From: a virus
Strand: one strand, 5' to 3'
IMG/VR virus record: IMGVR_UViG_3300008050_000383
Location: 1 to 21,540 of that record
DNA length: 21,540 bases
A program made the position numbers and the translations under genes. Shown in pieces: positions 1 to 4,855 of this stretch (position 1 is its first letter; each line of letters begins with the position of its first letter). The notes below the pieces were generated by a model. That model ran no database searches, had not been told where the DNA came from, and worked only from the letters and a program-made list of their open reading frames with translations.

Positions 1-253
1 ATTTAACGGTATCGCCTTGCGGCGTATCAACATACCAAACATAGTCCTTCTGGAATACACCAAAGCCTAGACCAAACTGGTGACTTGATTGGTTCATCTT
101 TCTTTTGGTTGTGACAGTTTCCCATCCATCTGAGTTGAGTCTTACTTTGTCTTTGCTCCACTCAACTATTTTTGTGTTGGTATATATGACACAACCATCA
201 TTGTCGTTTTCAGTCCATGCCGTTTTGTAAGTGCTCAATTTATTGTAAGCCAT
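1..253 (-). CDS. Hypothetical protein, 3'-truncated by window edge
   Basis: I do not recognise this protein. The leftward frame opens with ATG at 253-251 and stays open for 84 codons to the window edge, so its C-terminus is missing. It begins MAYNKLSTYKTAW and is polar, rich in Lys, Thr, Asn and aromatic residues. There is no signal peptide, membrane segment or nucleotide-binding motif in the visible part. The start is supported by an AAGGA Shine-Dalgarno sequence seven bases upstream, which overlaps the stop codon of the gene before it; the two genes are only four bases apart and probably translationally coupled. It belongs to the leftward, presumably early or metabolic, module. It is short enough that any function assignment would be a guess. 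Confidence 0.75.
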   Translation of the reverse strand, partial: MAYNKLSTYKTAWTENDNDGCVIYTNTKIVEWSKDKVRLNSDGWETVTTKRKMNQSSHQFGLGFGVFQKDYVWYVDTPQGDTVK

Positions 254-257
254 GTTT

Positions 258-734
258 TCATCCTTTTTCAAGTTCAAGAATTTCACTAGGGCGCACAAGA
301 AAATCGTGCCAACCGAGGTATCTAACAGTTGGCCACCGGCCCCAGAAGCCGTTGACCTTGCGCCAAACAGCACCCGCATCGGATCTGGTCACGGCCCTGA
401 ATTTAATACGGTCGCCCACTTCAACTACTTGCATCCCTGAAACGGCTGTTGGTGCCATTAGTCCGATTTGAACGTCGATGCGCTCGAGGTAATCTTTTGA
501 GTCTTCATCGACATCTTGGGGATTGTTATCATTTGCCCAATGGATTGCGACAAAATCAAGAAAGTCCTCATATTCGTCGTCATAAACAAAATAGGCGTCG
601 TGAGTTTGGTCGTAACTGACGGTCCAGACGTGATGCGTATAGGCATGTAAGGCTTTCACGAAATCTTTTGTCAGTTGTATTCTGATACGTTGACCCTCTT
701 TCCAGCGTCCCAGATGTTCAGGTGGATATGTCAT
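258..734 (-). CDS. Hypothetical early protein (158 aa)
   Basis: This is an unrecognised leftward gene with product MTYPPEHLGRWKEG... ending EILELEKG. I chose the ATG at 734 rather than the in-frame ATG at 767. The former has a GGAG Shine-Dalgarno sequence nine bases upstream, whereas the latter has none and would add 11 residues. The middle is acidic and aromatic (YDDEYEDFLDF). The C-terminal third (GDRIKFRAVTRSDAG, then FWGRWPTVRYLGWHDF) alternates like a small beta barrel, but that is an impression only. No catalytic motif is visible. It is the first leftward gene after the control region and is followed four bases later by a second leftward gene, so it probably opens an operon. Confidence 0.75.
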   Translation of the reverse strand: MTYPPEHLGRWKEGQRIRIQLTKDFVKALHAYTHHVWTVSYDQTHDAYFVYDDEYEDFLDFVAIHWANDNNPQDVDEDSKDYLERIDVQIGLMAPTAVSGMQVVEVGDRIKFRAVTRSDAGAVWRKVNGFWGRWPTVRYLGWHDFLVRPSEILELEKG

Positions 735-767
735 TTTCAATTTCTCCGGTTTGTTTCGATGTACCAT

Positions 768-796
768 TCGCTAACACAGCTCATATGAGTTGTCAA
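768..796 (-). promoter_or_regulatory. Possible leftward promoter with palindromic operator
   Basis: A perfect -35 box, TTGACA, reads leftward at 796-791. The best -10 at 17-bp spacing is the poor TAGCGA at 773-768 (two of six consensus bases). Between them lies the perfect 10-bp palindrome CTCATATGAG (780-789). A strong -35 with a weak -10 around a dyad would fit a regulated promoter for the leftward genes, but the evidence is thin. Confidence 0.3.
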
Positions 797-1046
797 GTCC
801 TTTTTTCTACTCCCAAGGTTATTTCACGGTTTGTTCAAGTGTTATGTTAAATGTAGGGCTTGTCTAAATGATAATGATTCTCAAGAGCAGCAGGGATATC
901 AATTGGTTAACCGAATGGATGGTTAATAGGAGGTGACACAACAACCAATCAAACAGGTATTCCTATCCAGATGCCTTCACCCACTCAACGGACACGCACC
1001 GGCACCGGACGTGACGCTCTGTCAGGAATAAATATTGTATTTGCTA

Positions 1047-1072
1047 GGGGTCGGGGCAGGGGGTTTGGGGGG
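1047..1072 (+). other. G-quadruplex motif (four tracts of at least 4 G)
   Basis: The top strand carries G4 (1047-1050), G4 (1053-1056), G5 (1059-1063) and G6 (1067-1072), separated by loops of 2, 2 and 3 bases. This is a canonical short-loop quadruplex pattern able to form four tetrads. It is flanked by the inverted repeat TATTGTA (1033-1039) / TACAATA (1086-1092). In the leftward transcript the same segment is C-rich, which could instead serve as a Rho loading site. Confidence 0.75.
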
Positions 1073-1128
1073 TTCCTCTTGTATGTACAATACACCCTCA
1101 GATTTTCTCGTAAAATTTTCCCTAATGC

Positions 1129-1164
1129 AAAAAAAAAGACCCGCCTATCTCTTGACAGGGGGTC
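1129..1164 (-). terminator. Intrinsic terminator, leftward
   Basis: Read leftward, positions 1164-1138 fold into an 11-bp stem (one G-U pair, one bulged C) with an AAGA loop, followed by nine U residues (1137-1129). This is a textbook Rho-independent terminator. It stops leftward transcripts from the promoter at 1361-1333 and gives the 3' end of the candidate RNA. The TTGACA visible on the top strand at 1152 is part of this stem. Confidence 0.82.
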
Positions 1165-1203
1165 GGACCGGGGTACCTATGAAGGTTATCGTGTAGTTAC
1201 TAG

Positions 1204-1290
1204 AAAAAAGAGGAGTAGATAGCAATATTTATTTTGCTATAGACCTTGACAAAAGGGACCTCGGCGGGCACCTAAGCAGGCTACTCCTCT
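1204..1290 (-). terminator. Attenuator-like branched stem with U-run
   Basis: AGAGGAGTAG at 1209-1218 and CTACTCCTCT at 1281-1290 form a perfect 10-bp inverted repeat. Within it, ATAGCAA / TTGCTAT (1219-1225, 1234-1240) forms a second stem beside the first. Only in the leftward direction is the outer stem followed by a U-run (1208-1204). The 62-base interior is long for a classic terminator, so it may be a regulated attenuator or simply part of a folded RNA. Confidence 0.5.
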
Positions 1291-1332
1291 AAGGATGGGT
1301 ATACATATAGGAACCCCGGAAGGGGTAATGAA

Positions 1333-1361
1333 ATTATAAACACATTTGCCACCCCTGTCAA
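1333..1361 (-). promoter_or_regulatory. Leftward perfect-consensus sigma-70 promoter
   Basis: Leftward -35 TTGACA (1361-1356), a 17-bp spacer (1355-1339) and -10 TATAAT (1338-1333) match the housekeeping sigma-70 consensus at all 12 positions with ideal spacing. A/T tracts lie immediately upstream (1362-1418). The predicted start is near A1326, exactly at the base of a hairpin. Confidence 0.87.
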
Positions 1362-1418
1362 CACTTTTCTTCATTTTTCTTCGATTTATTTTTTTTTGAA
1401 GATTTATGAAAAAAGTGC

Positions 1419-1448
1419 TTGACTTCTCTTTCTGATGTGTGCTACTAT
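1419..1448 (+). promoter_or_regulatory. Rightward sigma-70 promoter for late genes
   Basis: -35 TTGACT (1419-1424), an 18-bp spacer and -10 TACTAT (1443-1448), with an extended -10 TG at 1440-1441. T- and A-tracts upstream resemble an UP element. The leader before the first late ATG (1478) would be about 23 bases and carries GGAGGA as Shine-Dalgarno sequence (1469-1474). Confidence 0.75.
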
Positions 1449-1477
1449 TCCTCCATTAAACTTTTTCTGGAGGAACC

Positions 1478-1996
1478 ATGCTCTACGGCTTCGACAAAAC
1501 AAAGAATAGTAAGGGTGTTGTCCGTACTAAGTCCCTGTTCCTAGAGTTGGTTTATCTTACTCCAGAGAATGCTATCTTCACTCTCAAGGACGAAGATCAT
1601 ACTCATAAGGGTGTGCACTATCTCTCTCTGTCGAAGCTATACATGTCGATGGTTCCGAATGATCCTACCGAGTATACCTTTGCTCAGACGGTCTTTGGTA
1701 ACTGGCATGTGTGGGACACCATCCGTAATGCCCCTCAACTGAAGGGTCACTACAAGAGATGGAAGAGAGAGGCAGAGATCAAAGTGAAGTCTCAGGCAAT
1801 CATGGCTATTGCTCAGGAGATGAATGATGGTGGTCGAAGCTCCTTCTCTGCTGCTAAACTTCTGTTGGACCGTGGTTGGATTGAGAAGACCACAGCCAGC
1901 AAGAAGAAGAAACAGTCTGAAGAAGCAGCCCTGAACAACGAGGCATTACAGTTGTTAGGTGAAGACGCAAAACGACTCGGGTTGAAGGTTAATTAA
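1478..1996 (+). CDS. terS: Putative terminase small subunit
   Basis: The 172-residue product is the first rightward gene. It probably recognises the DNA packaging site and recruits the large terminase. The call rests on its C-terminal half: a basic helical segment (HYKRWKREAEIKVKSQ), then SAAKLLLDRGWIEKTTASKKKK and an acidic/helical tail, the layout of small terminases in T7-like marine phages. The N-terminal half is unfamiliar, and at 172 residues it is longer than T7 gp18 (89). The start has a strong GGAGGA ribosome site. The stop overlaps the next start by one base (TAATG), so translation of the fibre gene is likely coupled. It is separated from the large terminase by about 5.6 kb of receptor-binding and small genes. 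A DNA-binding regulator is the main alternative. Confidence 0.65.
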   Translation: MLYGFDKTKNSKGVVRTKSLFLELVYLTPENAIFTLKDEDHTHKGVHYLSLSKLYMSMVPNDPTEYTFAQTVFGNWHVWDTIRNAPQLKGHYKRWKREAEIKVKSQAIMAIAQEMNDGGRSSFSAAKLLLDRGWIEKTTASKKKKQSEEAALNNEALQLLGEDAKRLGLKVN

Positions 1997-4065
1997 TGGC
2001 TAAAAAAGCGACACTGACCGACATCTCTACGGGGTGGGCATCTCTGTCCACCCTGAATGGTAACTTCACTGCACTCAACGATGCACTGGACAATACTCTG
2101 TCTCTGGACGGTAGTACACCAAATGCCATGACCGCTGACTTGGATATGAACTCCAAGGATATCATTAATACTGGCACGGTTAATACATCAGCCCTAAAGC
2201 TAGATGGTGCACTTGTATCTGCCGGGGACTTGAGTAGTGCAGGAGCAACCCTACACTCTGACGATCACACAGGAGACGGAAGTACAGTAAACTTCTCTAT
2301 GACCTATGCACCAGTTATCAAGGATAATACACAGGTCTATATTGATGGTGTCTATCAGGAGAAGTCTACCTACTCTATCTCAGGAACGACCCTTACCTTC
2401 TCCGAGGCCCCTCCCCTCAACGCAGGTATCGAGATTGTCGTCACTAAAACTCTGGACTTTGGTGCAGAGGATGCTGCAAATGTATCCTACACACAGGGTG
2501 GTACAGATTCCACTAACCGTACTGTTCTAGCCAAGCTACAGGAGTTTGTATCGGTCAAGGACTTTGGTGCTGTCGGTGACGGCGTGACGGATGATATAGA
2601 TGCAATCGAAAATGCAATTATACATGCTGTAGACTCTAATAACTTCCAAGTATTTTTTCCAGCCGGAACTTACCTAATCTCATCTGGCATCCCACTTGTT
2701 AAAAGAGTAAAGCTATTTGGTTTAAATCCAGATACTACAATCATTAAATGCAATGGATCAACATCAGCTATTTATACAGCTACATTATCTGGATCAACAT
2801 TTACTGATAATTTAGATGCTACACTTGGAGATATAACTTCAAAAGCAAAATCTGCACAAAGATGTTCTATAGAAAATTTAGGTATTCAACACACTGGTTC
2901 TGTTTCTGATCAATCTCCATCTGGAATAGATTGGGATGAAACTGTTCAGCTTGTTGGCTGCTATGATGGTTATTTTTCAAATCTTTCTATAAGCAATCAA
3001 ACAAATGACATTGGTGATTTTCATGTAAAATTTGCATGGAGAACTAAGATGTATAATATTTCTACAAGCCGAGGAAGTTCCTATACTGGCGGGTCTGCAA
3101 TTAAAGTTGGTTCCCAAACCAATAGTGCTATCATGCAGGGATGTAGCGCATACGGTGCGTATGACATTGGGATTGATATTTTTTCTGTTGAAGGCTTTAC
3201 AGTTATAGAGCCAAATCCAGAATTAGCTTCTACTGCTGGTCTAAGATTTTCTGGAAATTCTGTCAAAGTGCTTGGCGGGTATTATGAAGGAAATGGAATT
3301 GATATACAAATTGGCAATGGCTCAAGCCCTGCTAATTCTTTTTTAGTAGATCATCCTTGGGTCAATGGGGCATCGGGTGCTACCAATGGGATATGGTTAG
3401 ATGCAGCCGTTAGAGGTCAGTTAAATTCCCCTTACTTTACTGGCTCTTATTCTGCATCAAAGTTTAAAACTACAAGTTCAGCAACTTATAATTATAATAC
3501 CAAAATTATTGTTCACTCTGGAAATGCAGATACTTATGATCTTTCCGCAAATGGATTGATTGGAGGCAGACATAGACTTGAGGTAAGGGGCGATGATTAT
3601 AGTGCTGAAGATTATCGTGGCTTTGCAGAATATTCTACTAGCAGCGGAAATAGAATAAGTATTTACCGTGAGGGAAGTTTTACTCCAACATTAATTGCGG
3701 GAACAAGTGGAACAATTACATTAGATAGTTCTCAAGATTTGTTGCAATGGACTTTAATGGATCGAGTTGTGACTATTAAAGGTCGCATTACAGTATCCTC
3801 TGTCTCAAGTCCGACTGGCACTCTAAATCTTGAGAATTTACCATTCAGCGTTGCTACAGAAGATGAGCGGTCTGAATATTCAGCCCTTCAAGTAGAAACT
3901 GGATTTACGTCAGTCTATAGATTTTTTGGTTCAGCCCAGCTTGCGGGAGCAAGTGAGATGCGAATTTATGCAAAAGATGGGTCAGGAAACTTTGTAACTA
4001 CTCCAGCAGATCAAATTGCTGCAGGTGATCTTTGGATTAGTGGCAGCTACTTAACAGATGAATGA
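1996..4065 (+). CDS. Tail fibre / spike protein with pectate-lyase-like domain
   Basis: This 689-residue protein probably binds the host surface. Residues 1-185 look like a phage fibre N-terminus: the opening TDISTGWASLSTLNGNFTAL, then a segment with STVNFSM and VYIDGVYQEKSTY seen in podovirus and cyanophage-like fibres. Residues 189-200 are DFGAVGDGVTDD, the hallmark entry of pectate-lyase/beta-helix spikes; the central region is Gly/Ser/Asn-rich and consistent with a right-handed beta-helix. From about residue 559 (EGSFTPTLI) there is a C-terminal domain that resembles the one in the next gene. Base composition falls abruptly at the DFGAVGDGVTDD motif. In counted 60-base lines G+C is 53% at 2401-2460 but 28% at 2701-2760, which suggests exchange of the receptor-binding part. 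Enzymatic activity is not evident from sequence. Confidence 0.88.
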   Translation: MAKKATLTDISTGWASLSTLNGNFTALNDALDNTLSLDGSTPNAMTADLDMNSKDIINTGTVNTSALKLDGALVSAGDLSSAGATLHSDDHTGDGSTVNFSMTYAPVIKDNTQVYIDGVYQEKSTYSISGTTLTFSEAPPLNAGIEIVVTKTLDFGAEDAANVSYTQGGTDSTNRTVLAKLQEFVSVKDFGAVGDGVTDDIDAIENAIIHAVDSNNFQVFFPAGTYLISSGIPLVKRVKLFGLNPDTTIIKCNGSTSAIYTATLSGSTFTDNLDATLGDITSKAKSAQRCSIENLGIQHTGSVSDQSPSGIDWDETVQLVGCYDGYFSNLSISNQTNDIGDFHVKFAWRTKMYNISTSRGSSYTGGSAIKVGSQTNSAIMQGCSAYGAYDIGIDIFSVEGFTVIEPNPELASTAGLRFSGNSVKVLGGYYEGNGIDIQIGNGSSPANSFLVDHPWVNGASGATNGIWLDAAVRGQLNSPYFTGSYSASKFKTTSSATYNYNTKIIVHSGNADTYDLSANGLIGGRHRLEVRGDDYSAEDYRGFAEYSTSSGNRISIYREGSFTPTLIAGTSGTITLDSSQDLLQWTLMDRVVTIKGRITVSSVSSPTGTLNLENLPFSVATEDERSEYSALQVETGFTSVYRFFGSAQLAGASEMRIYAKDGSGNFVTTPADQIAAGDLWISGSYLTDE

Positions 4066-4073
4066 GGTATAAC

Positions 4074-4844
4074 ATGACTATCAAGCAACAAGGCGGCATT
4101 TTTGGACGAAACCCAACATTTAACGAAGTTAATGTTGAAGGCGGTCTTTCGGTTGAAGGAGAAGTTAATGTTGAAGGCGGTCTTTCGGTTGATGGCAGCA
4201 GTTACACCTATTTCAAAGAAAATGACTCTAATATTGGCTCTGTTTTTGTAACTGGTGATAAGATTGGCATTGGCACGTTAAATAATGGGATTGCATTTGA
4301 TCAATCATCAAACATTATTTTGCCTTTTAATCCTCAAACACTTCTTAAAAGAGATGGGGAATTAGACTTAGGCTATGCGGCTGGAAAATTCAAAGACCTT
4401 TATTTGTCGGGCAATGTTATTGTAGACAGCGGTCTTGGCATCGACTTCTCTGCCACCTCTGGCACTGGCACAAGTGAACTGTTCGACGACTATGAAGAGG
4501 GGACGTGGACAGGAACGCTTATTGGCGTGACAACTGCTGGATTATCTCCTACCGCAACAGGTAATTATACAAAAGTCGGAGATAGAGTTCATGCGTATAT
4601 TACGTTTTCTGCTGTAGACACAACAGGGGCAGCAGGCAATATCAGAGTAACTGGTTTGCCGTTTACATCATCATCGTCAACTATCGGTACTTGTTATAAT
4701 AGTAGAGGCCCAGCTTCTATAACTATAGCAAGCGTTCCAACATCCAACACATTTATAAGCCAAATTAATTATGCAGGCTCAAGTCAGGACTGGGCCAGTT
4801 CTGGAACTACATACGCTGCTTTTGCAATAACATATAAAGCATAG
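4074..4844 (+). CDS. Short fibre-like structural protein
   Basis: The 256-residue product begins MTIKQQGGIFGRNPTFNEV, a start used by many marine phage fibre-associated proteins. I prefer the ATG at 4074 because GAGG sits six bases upstream; an ATG at 4062 overlaps the previous stop but lacks a ribosome site. Residues 18-41 contain two copies of a 12-residue unit (VNVEGGLSVEGE / VNVEGGLSVDGS). A middle segment ends DLYLSGNVIVDSG and is followed by ELFDDYEEGTWTGTLI, where EGTWTGTLI (residues 142-150) opens a C-terminal beta domain like that of the preceding protein. It is probably a trimeric fibre or adhesin subunit, or a chaperone-like tip. It shares the A+T-rich composition of the flanking fibre genes. 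Confidence 0.82.
   Translation: MTIKQQGGIFGRNPTFNEVNVEGGLSVEGEVNVEGGLSVDGSSYTYFKENDSNIGSVFVTGDKIGIGTLNNGIAFDQSSNIILPFNPQTLLKRDGELDLGYAAGKFKDLYLSGNVIVDSGLGIDFSATSGTGTSELFDDYEEGTWTGTLIGVTTAGLSPTATGNYTKVGDRVHAYITFSAVDTTGAAGNIRVTGLPFTSSSSTIGTCYNSRGPASITIASVPTSNTFISQINYAGSSQDWASSGTTYAAFAITYKA
4125..4192 (+). repeat. Tandem 36-bp repeat (two copies) in fibre gene
   Basis: A 32-base block at 4125-4156 recurs exactly at 4161-4192, giving a 36-bp period, or 12 residues (VNVEGGLSVEGE then VNVEGGLSVDGS). The near-perfect DNA identity points to a recent duplication or slippage event. Confidence 0.9.
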
Positions 4845-4855
4845 GAGTTTCCTTG

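Larger units (their letters stand above)
1129..1326 (-). ncRNA. Candidate structured non-coding RNA or attenuated leader (about 198 nt)
   Basis: The expected start is A1326, seven bases after a perfect -10 box; the expected end is the U9 tract at 1129. The RNA would begin directly with a hairpin (ACCCC-UUCC-GGGGU, 1326-1313). A 10-bp long-range stem follows (1290-1281 with 1218-1209) enclosing a 7-bp hairpin (1240-1234 with 1225-1219) that abuts its 3' strand and could stack on it. A U-run (1208-1204) follows, then the terminator hairpin. No protein longer than a few codons is encoded. It matches no RNA family I can name. It could be a stand-alone phage RNA, or the leader of the leftward genes if terminators are bypassed. 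Expression is not shown. Confidence 0.55.
735..1477. other. Divergent intergenic control region (743 bases)
   Basis: Beyond the promoters, terminators, candidate RNA and G-quadruplex listed separately, this region contains an inverted repeat ATTGGTT / AACCAAT (902-908, 943-949). This repeat encloses an AGGAGGTGA sequence (930-938 by direct count within AATAGG-AGGTGACACA) that has no start codon at a useful distance. There is also the palindrome GGTTAACC (905-912) and a pyrimidine/purine-tract-rich 1362-1418 between the two promoters. No tRNA is recognised. An 83-codon Arg/Gly-rich frame at 971-1222 lacks a ribosome site and crosses the terminator and the G-tracts, so it is not called as a gene. 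Confidence 0.6.

Noticed and set aside
258-767. Upstream ATG (767) for the first leftward gene
   Set aside because: No ribosome site; the ATG at 734 has a well-placed GGAG.
860-869. TTGTCTAAAT repeated at 7258-7267
   Set aside because: A 10-base match is expected many times by chance in a window this size.
1152-1157. Rightward TTGACA as promoter -35
   Set aside because: No acceptable -10 at 15-19 bp; it is part of the leftward terminator stem. The TTGACA at 1246 also lacks a -10.
971-1222. 83-codon rightward frame, Arg/Gly-rich
   Set aside because: No ribosome site near its ATG, low-complexity composition caused by the G-tracts, and it runs across a terminator and a stem arm. Likely chance.
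1209-1290. tRNA or known ribozyme (twister, hammerhead)
   Set aside because: The outer stem suggested a tRNA-size element, but it has no T-arm signature, no 7-bp acceptor layout and no CCA end. A short resemblance to twister (CCTAAGC) lacks the rest of the core.
1129-1326. phi29-type packaging RNA
   Set aside because: Length is similar but the pRNA fold and its gene context (phi29-type packaging ATPase) are absent; the terminase here is T7-like.
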